From Melastoma dodecandrum (Eukaryota; Streptophyta; Magnoliopsida; Myrtales; Melastomataceae): 64,000 bases of DNA. The translations under genes were made by a program, and so were the position numbers. The notes below the pieces were generated by a model, which had not been told where the DNA came from, did not search any database, and saw nothing but the letters and a program-made list of their open reading frames with translations. Positions 53,953 to 63,875 of this stretch are shown here, piece after piece (position 1 is the first letter of the stretch; each line of letters starts with the position of its first letter). The stretch is taken from NCBI GenBank assembly GCA_029817715.1, contig JARUPY010000456.1:62001-126000 (forward strand). Reading direction: 5' to 3'.

Positions 53953-55747
53953 GGCGACTTCGTCGACCTCGGGGAAAACGGAGCTCTTTAGACTCTATTA
54001 AATCCTGGATGATATTTCTAAAGGACAAACAGTCCTTGGTAGCATGGGTGAAGGACCCATGCCACTTGCAGTAATTCCTATTCTTTTCCCTCTCTGTCTG
54101 AGGGACTCGATGGCCGGGCTTAAGCCTAATCCTTTTCTTTTGATATAGCCAGTCGAATATAGCGTCGACTTTATCCGTATCGAAAGAATATTTTCTTTCC
54201 TCGGCATTCTTTTGGGATGCCTTAGCTTTGAAATTCTTCTTAGTCAGGGGATCGCATATAGTCGACTCCCCCTTGACAAATTCCGCCATGTCGACTTTAT
54301 AAGTGTCGACTTGATAGGCTCGAGTCAGTTGGGCTTCCTCCGTAAGGAGCTGATAATACTCAGTAGCCCTCCTTGCTAAGTCATACAGGTCAGCAAAGCG
54401 CTCGCCCTGCAGCTTTTTGCGGAACGGGATAGTCAACGCATTTAATGCGAGAAGTAATTGATCCTTCTCCGGTATGGGGGGTCTACACCGTAGTAGGGCC
54501 TTCCTAAGTTTCATTAGAAACTGCCCTGGGTGTTCTCCGTTAGCCTGCTTAAAGCGCATTACCTCAAACATCGACATGGGGGTGTCCAGTCGAGCAAAGG
54601 TCTTAACGAACATAGACTGCATCTGAGTCCACGAGGCTACTGACCCTGGCGGCAAACTCGCATACCACGTAAAGGCATCTCCCGTTAACGAGTTAGGGAA
54701 GAGCTTCAGTTTCCAAAAGTCGTTCCCAGCCGCCTCACCAAGTTGGTGAGTGAAGCGAGCGACATGCTCGAGTGGGGTCATTTCATCTTCACCCGAAAAA
54801 CGAGTAAAGTCGGGCACCTTATAACCTCTAGGTAGAGGGAAATCCCTGTCGACATATGCAGGATAGGGAGACCTGTACAAACAGGCATCGTCTCGCCGAG
54901 CTATTCCGGGGACGACTTGCTCTATAACCTGAGTTATGGCCTCCCTCAAGTCTGGGGGTACACCGCCTACTAGGGCCTGCGCTGGAGGTCGAGTCGACCT
55001 TATCGGGCTGTACGGAGACCTTTCCCCCATTGCCTGATTCACTGGATCCCTCATGTAGAAAGAAGGCTCCTCCCGAAAGTTTCCACCTCGGGATCCAAGC
55101 TCATAGGGGTCTCCAGTCGCGTCGATTACAGGTTCTTTTCCAGGGCGACGAGACGGAATAAAATCCTCCCCTCGATCTGTTTCCTCTTGAAAGTCCTCTG
55201 CCTCATTCCAATACGTATTCGTTGATCGATTACGTGAAGAAGAGGGTCGACCAGGGGGAACCAGATTCCCGGGTTCGAAAAGAGCATTTGTCCTTATCTC
55301 AGACTGCTCAAAAGTCACGTTACGTGGCCCTTGAGCAGTCCGTCGAGCGTCTGTCATGAACGTAGACTCTCTAAAGGGGGTTTCTCTCATATGAGATCTT
55401 ACTCTTTCCTCGTTTCTCGGGCCAGCAAGACGCCCTATTAGAGTTTGGACATCCATTAGAATACCCTTCATAGCAGTCAACTCCTGACGCACATCCCCCA
55501 GTTCCTTGTGGAACTCCAGTCTTGAAATAAATTCGGACGGGGTATGTGAATCAAAGGTGGACTGGTTTGTAGCTGTCTGGCCTCCTAGGGCCGGCGCTGG
55601 CAAGTCCATTCCCGGAGGAAGTTCTGACTGGTTTGTAACTGCCTGGCCTCCTGGGGCCGGCGCTTCCAAGTTCATTTCCAGAGGAAGTTCCTGGTTTTCC
55701 CCATCTAAGGGATTCTGAGACTCACGGCTTCGAGTATTTCTCGGCAT
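53942..55747 (-). CDS. Tat element Gag
   Basis: A 601-residue capsid precursor. The first ~290 residues are polar and low complexity, with a duplicated segment LEAPAPGGQAVTNQSELPPGM / LPAPALGGQTATNQS near the start. The retrotransposon Gag domain is at ~residues 300-450 (FTRFSGEDEMTPLEHVARF, GDAFTWYASLPPGS, FRKKLQGERFADLYDLA). Near the C-terminus is CKWHGSFTHATKDC, a zinc-knuckle-like motif. The ATG at 55747 lies 54 bp inside the 5' LTR border, after the primer site. Confidence 0.88.
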   Translation of the reverse strand: MPRNTRSRESQNPLDGENQELPLEMNLEAPAPGGQAVTNQSELPPGMDLPAPALGGQTATNQSTFDSHTPSEFISRLEFHKELGDVRQELTAMKGILMDVQTLIGRLAGPRNEERVRSHMRETPFRESTFMTDARRTAQGPRNVTFEQSEIRTNALFEPGNLVPPGRPSSSRNRSTNTYWNEAEDFQEETDRGEDFIPSRRPGKEPVIDATGDPYELGSRGGNFREEPSFYMRDPVNQAMGERSPYSPIRSTRPPAQALVGGVPPDLREAITQVIEQVVPGIARRDDACLYRSPYPAYVDRDFPLPRGYKVPDFTRFSGEDEMTPLEHVARFTHQLGEAAGNDFWKLKLFPNSLTGDAFTWYASLPPGSVASWTQMQSMFVKTFARLDTPMSMFEVMRFKQANGEHPGQFLMKLRKALLRCRPPIPEKDQLLLALNALTIPFRKKLQGERFADLYDLARRATEYYQLLTEEAQLTRAYQVDTYKVDMAEFVKGESTICDPLTKKNFKAKASQKNAEERKYSFDTDKVDAIFDWLYQKKRIRLKPGHRVPQTEREKNRNYCKWHGSFTHATKDCLSFRNIIQDLIESKELRFPRGRRSRRGG

Positions 55748-55779
55748 TTGAGACTAAGATCCTTTTTCTCAACGTTCTC

Positions 55780-55797
55780 CCACTGTGGTCGCCAAAA
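55780..55797 (-). other. Primer binding site of the Tat element
   Basis: TGGCGACCACAGTGGG on minus, a few bases after the 5' LTR end at 55801. It looks complementary to an arginine tRNA 3' end; the tRNA identity is from memory and unverified. Confidence 0.6.
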
Positions 55798-55800
55798 ACG

Positions 55801-56805
55801 TGTTCGCCTATAGAACGGATCACGTCGGAAATATTTGGCAAAGGACTCACAGGAATTGAGTTTGTGGTCGCCAGTAAGAAGATGCACAATTTTATTGAAA
55901 TAAAATGCAAGTCTTACAATCTAACGAATTAAGAACAAGGGCTTACAGCCATCAAAAATGAAAAGGGTAAACGGTGTCAACGAAGTGGAATCCTGTGACG
56001 GCGGAGAACTTGTGACGAAGGCCTTGGAAGCTCGCTCCGTCGGTGGTGGTCGCTGGCGGGAAGCTGTGACGAAGGCCCTACGAGCTCACTCCGTCGGTGG
56101 TGTTGCTGGCGGGGAATTGACGGCAAAGGCCCTACGAGCTCACTCTGCCGGTGGAAGGATAGTTGACCTACAAACCGGGTCGAGGTATCTAATTCCTAAG
56201 GTTGACGAACAAACTTCAGAGTTTTGGCTGTGTATGGTCGTGTCCTGTCTTGAAAAATTCCTCTGCTATTTATAGAGGACTTGTACGTGATTAACGCGTA
56301 ACAGATAGATCGTTTTGCAGATCGTGTTATAGATCGTGATCCCTAATGTCGTGGGAGTGTCTCAACAACCCCCTTGATATATGGGATCACGTTCCTGGAT
56401 ATTTAAGATCAGTTACGATCTTTAACAAACGTGATTGAAAATGAATAAATTTATTTCAACCTCGTCGACTTGGCTGATCTGTACGGACTACGATCGACTT
56501 GGTCGACTTATCCAGGATTCCGTCGACTTGACCCTACTAGTAGACCTAGCTACTGTTGAGTCATCTTGATTGACTTTGATCACCATACTCTTTCGTTGTG
56601 AGTCGACCTAGTCGACCCCGTTCATAAGTCGACCTAGTCGACTTCATCATAAATCGACCTAGTCGACTTCGTCATGGGTCGGTCTAATCGACTTCGTCGT
56701 GAGTCGGCCTAGACGACTATATCTTGGGCCGACTCGGAGTGCGACTTGAGGGATTACTGGGTTTCTGTTCTAGACCCAGGCCCAAAATTAATTGCCATGT
56801 CAACA
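55801..56805 (-). repeat. 5' LTR of the Tat element
   Basis: 1005 bp, identical to 43758-44762 apart from one base. TATA box on minus at 56275-56266. It is followed on the plus side by target duplication CATCC (56806-56810). Confidence 0.95.
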
Positions 56806-57075
56806 CATCCGTCTCCTTGGCAATGTCATAACGAGCGAGGAAGGAGTCGAGGGAGTCATTGCCGCCGACCTCCAACTTGCGAACCTGGAGGTCAGACTAG
56901 GAGTCCCTGTTGACATGACAAACGAAGGAGAGTTGGACACCAAGGCCGTGGTGCCTCCCGGAGCATTCGAGGCAAAGGAAGACACCGTAGGAGATGGAGG
57001 CCCATTGAGGGTTGACTAGGGAACATTCCACGTAGAGGCGGTTGGAAGGGAGGGACTGGAGGTCGCGGACACAGC
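56806..57075 (-). pseudogene. ARF-GAP (AGD6/7-like) pseudogene, zinc-finger fragment
   Basis: On minus this reads RDLQSLPSN, NPQWASISYGVFLCLECSG and HHGLGVQLSFV, then RKLEVGGNDSLDSFLARYD, matching the N-terminal ARF GTPase-activating domain of AGD6/7. The first zinc Cys is replaced (LYVEC in place of the C-x-x-C start), the catalytic Arg after the zinc finger is His (RHHGLG), and a conserved Trp codon is TAG (56899-56897). It continues at 43757 beyond the Gypsy insertion. An apparently intact relative starts at the right edge of the window. Confidence 0.8.
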
Positions 57076-57506
57076 TTGACACCAACGGCAACGCTGACGA
57101 AGACTGACATTTGTGGCAGTTGGAGGGGGGGGGGGGGGGAAGGGAGTCAATGTCTGGTAATGCGTCGGGAAGAAATGGAAAGCGTGAAATGGGAGTCCAT
57201 GTGACGGCTTCACGTTATTCCTCCATCGTAATATCTTGCATTGGATTCTACTGAATTTACCGTCGTGAGATTCAGAAAATTAAGAAGCGTATATGCTTAG
57301 TCTTTTTCATCCGTTCAGACCCGTTTAGACAATTGACAAAACAAAACACAGATTCCATGTAATGATTACTTAACTTGACGTGAAGCCTGTCCTGGACACG
57401 GGACAGCCGAATGAATAATCAAGCTACGATCGCACACAACTTTTCATGACCATAAAGGACTCGCACGCACCACCAGAGCGAGACAGGGATTCCATTTTCA
57501 TTTTTC
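57076..57506. other. Spacer between the ARF-GAP pseudogene and the UNC93-like gene
   Basis: No gene seen. Contains a 15-base G run at 57125-57139. The right part is 3' flank of the UNC93-like gene. Confidence 0.55.
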
Positions 57507-60436
57507 TCAGATAGTCGAGGAAGTGAAGGCCCTTTCCACATGAAGGGTGAGGTGGAAGAACCCACACAAGGACAGTCCCACTGCCCCCAGGATAACCCCC
57601 AACATCGCCTCAAAAGATATGTATGGGCTGAAGAAGAACACGGCCGCAATCGATGCGCTCTGCCACACCTTCAGCTGCGCAAACGCCCCTTCCTGCAGGA
57701 GGGATCTATGGCTTAGATGGGAATGAAACAAAAGAACATGAAACAGCGAGGTCGAGCAAAGTAGCAGATATATGTTGGATTTCATCGTTTCATCACATGG
57801 TGAGAAACAGCCACCCGACCTGCTTAATGAAAAGTGCGAGTTGATAAATGATCGAGTTTGTATTACCGTATCACTCTTGAAAAGCAATGCGACCAGAGCA
57901 CTGAGTTGCGTGTTCAAGATCCCGTCCCCGATTCCGAGCATTGCTGCCAGGAGGAGAGGGCAAATTATCTGGAAGATTCCACTAAAGCTGCAAAGTAAAT
58001 AAAATGCATCATAAGGCCGTGCAATTATAAGATCACCCAGATTAAATGGAACTGCTAAGGATTCCTAATATTTTCCTTCCCGAAAGAGGTTCAAGAGAAA
58101 AAGGAAAACCTGTGTGTAACTAGCAGCCAAACATAAGCACATGCTTGAAGGACTACCCCTCCAGTCACAATCCAAGTGATTGAAGTGAGGCCTGAGGTAA
58201 GTCGGCCAGCAGCAAGAGAACACTGACAGAAGGACGATGATTCTAGTAAGTAGCATAAAATACAATCTACAGTAAAACCCTATTTCTAGAGAGGGGCCAA
58301 AGAATCTGTAATGCAACTAGGGATGCTAGCATGGTCTTCAGTCTTCACACCCCGGAGCTAATATTAGTCTTCTCATTAACGTTACAGGTTACAGGATTTG
58401 ATAACACATCCAACCAGAGGAATTCTGTTTTACACTGAACACAAAACAGATAGGTTGAGCCAAGGTTCCCACCAAATGTAACCTTTCCTCAGTTGCTGAC
58501 GACTATGGATACTTGGTAAAGGAAGACAGCTTTTAAGTTAAAGAGAGGAAATTCAATGGTCATCGATTTCATACTTACAATTGCATCAGCAGCACCATAG
58601 ACAGCCATGGAACCACCTACACCAGACTCTCCAAGGGCAGGCTTCACAACATCCTTGGTAAATTCAGACCTAATATTTGCAGAAGTTAAAGCAAATGTCT
58701 AAAAAAATTACAACAAATGTGAATATGGAAACACGCTTATTATTCGAGTACATACCAAACAAATGCTTGCTGTAATCCGGAATAAGCTATAAGTGGAACT
58801 ATCAGAAGCATCCGTCGATCGAACAAAAGGTTGACTGCTTTCCTTAATAGAGGCAAGACCGAAGAACAAAAACTGGGATGAGGTTCCATGGAAGCCTTAT
58901 CATCTTTAGTGTCTGTGTCTCTCTTACTCATGAAGCACATGAGTATGATTCCTAACGTCAGACTGCAAAGGAATACAGTGAACAAGAAGGTTGTCCCGCT
59001 CGTACTTCCAACCTACAATCATGTTAAAAAGATCTATATCAACAAATAAATATGCACAAAATAAAGAGCTGTATCAAGCTGGATAAGTAAAAGGAGACTC
59101 TGGATCAGACGACATGAAAGGTATCTACAATACATTAATCAGCAAGAGATCTGTGACTAGTCCTAGATATTTCATGATTAAAAAAGAAGTCAGTAAATAG
59201 AAACTGAAAATTACCTCATCATCATTCAGAAGAGCAAGTGATACCAGATTCCCAACAAACTGCAAACAAAAGGAGTGAAGTATTCAGATAACATGCATAA
59301 ACATGGTTTACAAAGGAAATGACTTCGCCTGTTAGGATGACTTTCCAAGGTGAGAACATCACAGTGACCAGATAACATGTTTAATTCCATCCAAGAGGCT
59401 TCCAAAATAATAGGATGGAAACGACCAATCTTCTTACGCCTAGAGTGGACCAGCAAGTTCAGGGCTTCCCTAATGAACAAAAAATGTTGAATGAAATGTC
59501 ATTGATTGTATGGAGACAGAACCTGGTGACTGGCAAACATCATCCAGAACTCTCCATTGAAGCTGCCAATCACTTTTCCTTCATGTAAATTATGATCTTT
59601 CGCATGGCTTCTTGCAATGGAAGTGAGATATGTTCCCTGAAGTGGAATGTACAGAAAGTGACTACCAGAATATTACGTTGCCATAATACAGAGCCACTCA
59701 CTCGTGCATGCCCCAAAACACATGGCACAACAATGTAGTTATGCGTAACGCAAATCGAAGTGAGCACCTGCCCAACCCATATGATGGAGGCGGTAAATCC
59801 CAAATACAAGGAAGCAGGGACCATCGTAAACCTGCCATTTTCGATAAGAAAAATGAGAATACCGATGATCCCCACCCATAACAATTTATCAAGCTTAAAC
59901 TTTCTTACAAGCACAACGAGTGCTCATGTAATCTGAATTGTCAGGCATAACAAAAGAAAGCAGGCTTACCATGTCGGCTTCAAGTTAGCAGCGACGAACA
60001 ACCAGTAACCAGTAGTCCCAAGGATAACAGCATTCTTCGGCCCGATCCCACGAACAACCAGTGACGCGACAATGGAAAAGAAAGTGAAGGAAACATAGAG
60101 TATCCCGAGCGAGGTGGTGCCCAAATTATCCGTCTAGCAGGAAAAGAATCACTCAATCGATCAAAACTAGGTCAATTACCAGCAACGAAGAACTTCAATC
60201 ATCAATCATCAATCCACAATCCAAAAGACAACACGTAGTAGTAAATCAGACAGGGGGATTACCGAGTTGATGGTGGATTGGAGATTCTGAGCAGCACCGT
60301 AGGCGGAGAAGACGAGCAAGAATCCGCAGCTGAGGATGTGGACGTCCCTGGAGTTGTTACGAGGGAGGGAAGGAGGGGGAGGGGAGCCGTCGGGGACAAG
60401 GGGAGCCTCCTCGTCGCGAAGAACGGTCGACTCCAT
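57507..60436 (-). CDS. UNC93-like protein, 10 exons, intact
   Basis: A plant UNC93-like (UNC93-like protein 3 type) multi-pass membrane protein of the major facilitator superfamily; its biochemical role is not established. Exons on minus: 60263-60436, 59970-60133, 59768-59831, 59523-59636, 59215-59259, 58756-59012, 58579-58669, 58110-58222, 57867-57987 and 57507-57692. All borders are GT/AG and phases agree, giving 1329 nt and 442 residues, normal for the family. The N-terminus is soluble with an EEAPLV acidic dileucine-like motif, then membrane segments start at ~residue 33 (VHILSCGFLLVFSAYGAAQN). Family motifs include GTTSLGILY, LGTTGYWLFVAANLKPTW, MVPASLYLGF, NGEFWMMFASHQ, YSGLQQAFVW and LGIGDGILNTQ. 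About 11-12 membrane segments can be read. Confidence 0.92.
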
Positions 60437-61122
60437 CTCCTACGACGGCGAGGACAGCGGAGAGGGGGGATTTGGTATAAGAAGAAGCTTCAATGGGGAA
60501 CGAGGAAAGAGGACAAGGGCGGGTGTGACGTCATGCCGCCGGCCGTAGACGTCACAGGGATTCCGAGGGAGGACGGCTTTGCTCTACTTTTGAATATTCA
60601 ATCTCCGGATTTGTTCAGGGGAATCTGCGGAAAACGACAGAGTGAATGAGGCGAAGGAAGGGACGAATCGGAAGCGGCTCCGGATGAAGATCTCGTGGAA
60701 AGGACAAACACATTGCGGGGCTGTGTTTGGATAAACATGGTGGTTGTTCATCTCAATTTCTATTCGAAGTTAAGCTATCAATCATCGAAGTCAAAACCAT
60801 TGTTCTTGACCTTGAAATGTTCCAAAAGACCAGATGATGATCCACTCAGAGACCAAGACCTGGTGGATTCCCCACCTATTCAACGAGGTCACCCCCGGTG
60901 TCGGGTTGGCCGGGCTTCAATTGCCCTCCTGTCTGCAGCAGCTTTATCCAAGGAAGGTTATGACTTCGTGAATCTTACTAGCCTCGTCCAGGAACAGACG
61001 GAGATTCCGGCTTCTGTTGTCTCGCAGCTTCCTCTGTTGCGATACCCAGTTCCACCTCTGCATAACTTTTACATGTCTGGCACATCATCAAAGGCAAGTG
61101 TATCAGAAACTCATCGTTCGCA
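60437..61122. other. UNC93-like promoter region and 3' flank of the PPR gene
   Basis: Both flanking genes are on minus, so this holds the PPR 3' untranslated region and the UNC93-like promoter. A plus-strand frame at 60695-61126 is open but has no recognisable domain. Confidence 0.6.
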
Positions 61123-63432
61123 TTAGTTATATGCTCTGGACCGCCAAGGCCCTCTTCCCGGTCTGCCTTCATCCAGTGCACCCCCCAGTGTGGCCAGTGC
61201 ATCTTGAAACTTGCCTATCTTGAGGAAACCCTTGACCATCGAGACTTGCCTTTCCTGCATCTTCGCTTTCTCCATCACCAAGTCAATCAGCTCAATCAGC
61301 GTATCTTCCCTCGATAGAGCACAGAGGCCTTCTGCCAGCATATAGAACGACGAGAACTCGGGCAAGTGCCCCTCTTGCATCAGCTCAACCGCGAAATCTA
61401 CTGCCTCTTGAATGGGACCTCCCCCGTTACAAAGCCCGCGGAAAACTATCCTGTATGTTATGGCGTCCGGTGCTTCACCCTTATCCACCATCTCTCTGAA
61501 AAGCCTCACAGCTTCTTTAGTCTTCTTTCGTTTGAACAATGCCTGGATGACCGGGTTGTAAGCCCGAGGAGCCAAGACCATTCCTTTCATCTGAAGGGAC
61601 CTCAGCAACCGAGTGGCGACCTCTACTCTCCCAGCTTTGCATAGTCCCCCGATCAATGTCCCATACGTGACAATGTCCGGTACACAACCGCTAGAAATCA
61701 TCGTCTGTACTATATCAGCTGCCCTTTTTATGTCCCCTTGCTTGCAGAAGTGAGTGAGCATGGAATTGTACGTGAACTTGTCGGGTTTTAGACCCTCCAT
61801 TATCATCTGATCCATAAGCTGGGCTGCATCCTCGACCCTTCCATTCTTACATAGGCCGTCAATGAGCGTATTATAAGTAATTGAACTTCTCGCTACCCCT
61901 TGCACTTCCATCTGATCGAAGATCTCCTCCGCGTCCTCAATCCTCTTGTTCTTGCAGAATCCATCGATCAACGTGTTATATATGACCACATTACGAGCGC
62001 AACCACTCCTTTCCATTTCTCTCATGAGACTCACCGCTTCATCCAGCTTCCCTCTAGAACAGAAATTGTCAATCAGCATGCTATATGTGAATTCATCCGG
62101 CCGGCAACCTTTGTTCTTCATATCTTCGAAAAGTTCCATCGCAACCTCATGGTTTCGGGCCATACAAAGCCCCTGGATCAGAGAATTGAAAGTGCACACA
62201 TCCGGTGGGATCCCCTTGCTCGTAAGGACACGGGCCAAAGCTGTGGCCTCCTTCACTTGTTTCTCCTTGCATAATGTGCTAATAAGCGTGTTATAAGTCA
62301 CCGTGTCCGGAGCGCATTCCCTCGAGACCATCTGATTGACAATTTCCACGGCCTTGTCGACTTCCCCCATCTTACATAGCCCTGAAATCAGAGAATTGTA
62401 AGTGACAACATCGGGTTCAAAACCCTCCACGAGCATCAAGTCCACAACCTCTAATGCCTGATCAATATGCCCGCTCCTGCACAAGCCATTCACGATAGTA
62501 TTGAACGTGCACTGGTCAGGATAAAATCCGTCACGAGACATCTCCTGGACAAACTCAAGGGCTTCCTCGATCCTCCCCTCCTTACAGAATCCATTAATCA
62601 GGATATTCACCGTCACGATGGTCGTCTTGCATCCCGCGCTCTCCATCCATTCCCTAACCCTCAAAGCACCCCTCAAATCGCCCTCATCAATATAACCCCG
62701 TATGATCGTCGTGTAAGTCTTCTCGTCCGGCACCAGCCCGCGCCCCTGCATATCCTCCAACAACAGAACGGTGGCGCGGAGCTGATGTGCCTTACACAAA
62801 GCCTTAATCATGATATTGAAAGTCGAGACGTCGGGCTCGATCCCGCGGTCGACCATCCCAGAATGCGCGGCCTCCACAAGGCTCAACCTATTCCCGTCCA
62901 CTAGAACATTAAGCAAGAAGTTGTAAAAGTGAGTGTCGGGGCTAACACCGAATTCCTGCTCCATCATGTCGACGACCCCGGGGACATCGTCTAGCATGCT
63001 GAACTCGGCGTAACCCTCGAGGAAGGGGAGGAAGAGGGAAGGGTCGAGAGGGGAGGCGTCCCTGGAGGCGAGGTCGCGGAGGACGAGCCTCATGGAGTCG
63101 AAGGAGCCGACGCGGGAGAGGGTGCGGAGGAGGTGGCGGTAGAGGGAAGGGGAGGGGAGGAAGGAGGGCTGGGAGGAGGCCCATTGGAAGAGGCGGAGGG
63201 CGGAGGTCTCGTCGGGCTGGAGGCGGAGGGCGTCGAGGAGCTGACGAGGGGTGAAGTCCGTGGGGAGGGCGGGGGGAGAGGGTTGGGATACGGAGGAAGA
63301 AAGGAGAGGGAGAGGGAGGGGACGGCGGTAGAGGAGAGGTGATGGATTGGATTGGGAAGAAGGGAAACGAGGCTGAAGTCGTGGCGGAGGGGAGAAGAAG
63401 CCCCAATTCAGGTGATATGGAGTCACCGACAT
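61123..63432 (-). CDS. MEE40: P-type pentatricopeptide repeat protein, MEE40-like
   Basis: An intronless 769-residue protein closely resembling Arabidopsis MEE40 (At3g53700), an organelle-targeted PPR protein needed for embryo development; PPR proteins bind organellar RNA. Residues 1-~60 are rich in S, P, R and L with few acidic residues, consistent with a plastid or mitochondrial transit peptide. From ~150 there are about 15 tandem 35-residue P-type repeats with the usual N-x-LI-x-GLCK pattern, for example VTYNSLISGLCKMGEVDKA and ITYNTLIDGLCKNGRVEDA. There is no E or DYW extension. The C-terminal part (PEFSSFYMLAEGLCALS, MVKGFLKIGKFQDALATLGG) is also as in MEE40. The repeat arithmetic is regular and no frame lesion is visible. 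Confidence 0.93.
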   Translation of the reverse strand: MSVTPYHLNWGFFSPPPRLQPRFPSSQSNPSPLLYRRPLPLPLLSSSVSQPSPPALPTDFTPRQLLDALRLQPDETSALRLFQWASSQPSFLPSPSLYRHLLRTLSRVGSFDSMRLVLRDLASRDASPLDPSLFLPFLEGYAEFSMLDDVPGVVDMMEQEFGVSPDTHFYNFLLNVLVDGNRLSLVEAAHSGMVDRGIEPDVSTFNIMIKALCKAHQLRATVLLLEDMQGRGLVPDEKTYTTIIRGYIDEGDLRGALRVREWMESAGCKTTIVTVNILINGFCKEGRIEEALEFVQEMSRDGFYPDQCTFNTIVNGLCRSGHIDQALEVVDLMLVEGFEPDVVTYNSLISGLCKMGEVDKAVEIVNQMVSRECAPDTVTYNTLISTLCKEKQVKEATALARVLTSKGIPPDVCTFNSLIQGLCMARNHEVAMELFEDMKNKGCRPDEFTYSMLIDNFCSRGKLDEAVSLMREMERSGCARNVVIYNTLIDGFCKNKRIEDAEEIFDQMEVQGVARSSITYNTLIDGLCKNGRVEDAAQLMDQMIMEGLKPDKFTYNSMLTHFCKQGDIKRAADIVQTMISSGCVPDIVTYGTLIGGLCKAGRVEVATRLLRSLQMKGMVLAPRAYNPVIQALFKRKKTKEAVRLFREMVDKGEAPDAITYRIVFRGLCNGGGPIQEAVDFAVELMQEGHLPEFSSFYMLAEGLCALSREDTLIELIDLVMEKAKMQERQVSMVKGFLKIGKFQDALATLGGALDEGRPGRGPWRSRAYN

Positions 63433-63875
63433 CCTCTTTCTTTTTCAGTGGGGAGGAAGTTGCTCTCCTTCCTGGGCTATCTCCCCATCTTTACCGCTCT
63501 CTATCTATCCCAGTCTTATTAGTTCTTACTATGTTAGAAAACAACAAAATAAGAACAATATTATGCAGCAGCGTTGCACCGTCCCAAGAAAGCAAATACA
63601 ACTTTTTCCCAGTCCTATTTCAATTTGGGGGCAATCATCCCCCACCATTCATTGTGTTCATTTGTTCCCCCATTTGCTGATTTCGTTTCAGACTACATAT
63701 TATAAACGGAAAAAGAAAGGAACAAGAAGAAGTAAACAGGCACATTGACGGGATCCAACGAAGATCTAACTCTTTGACATCATCTGCGACTTAATACTAT
63801 GTGTTCTCCAGAAAAGGTTCATGCTCCGGGTAATGCAGAACAACTGCACATAAAAAGGCATTTGACATGCATACC
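63433..63875 (-). other. MEE40-like promoter and ARF-GAP 3' flank
   Basis: 443 bp without a gene. It holds the PPR 5' region and the 3' untranslated region of the ARF-GAP gene upstream on the same strand. Confidence 0.6.

Larger units (their letters stand above)
43758..56805 (-). mobile_element. Ty3/Gypsy LTR retrotransposon, Tat lineage, 13048 bp, very young
   Basis: LTRs of 1005 bp (43758-44762 and 55801-56805) start TGTTCGCC/TGTTGACA and differ at a single position that I can find (43979 T versus 56022 C). A perfect 5-bp target duplication CATCC flanks the element. On the minus strand the order is LTR, primer site, gag (55747-53942), protease (53952-51769), reverse transcriptase, two RNase H domains and integrase (51890-48321), an antisense gene on plus (44959-48188), a purine run and LTR. 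The second RNase H and the antisense ORF place it in the Tat lineage. Lesions are few: two frame changes and one nonsense codon. Confidence 0.95.

Noticed and set aside
60695..61126. Plus-strand frame of 143 codons between UNC93-like and PPR genes
   Set aside because: No recognisable domain; it lies in expected untranslated and promoter sequence of minus-strand genes.
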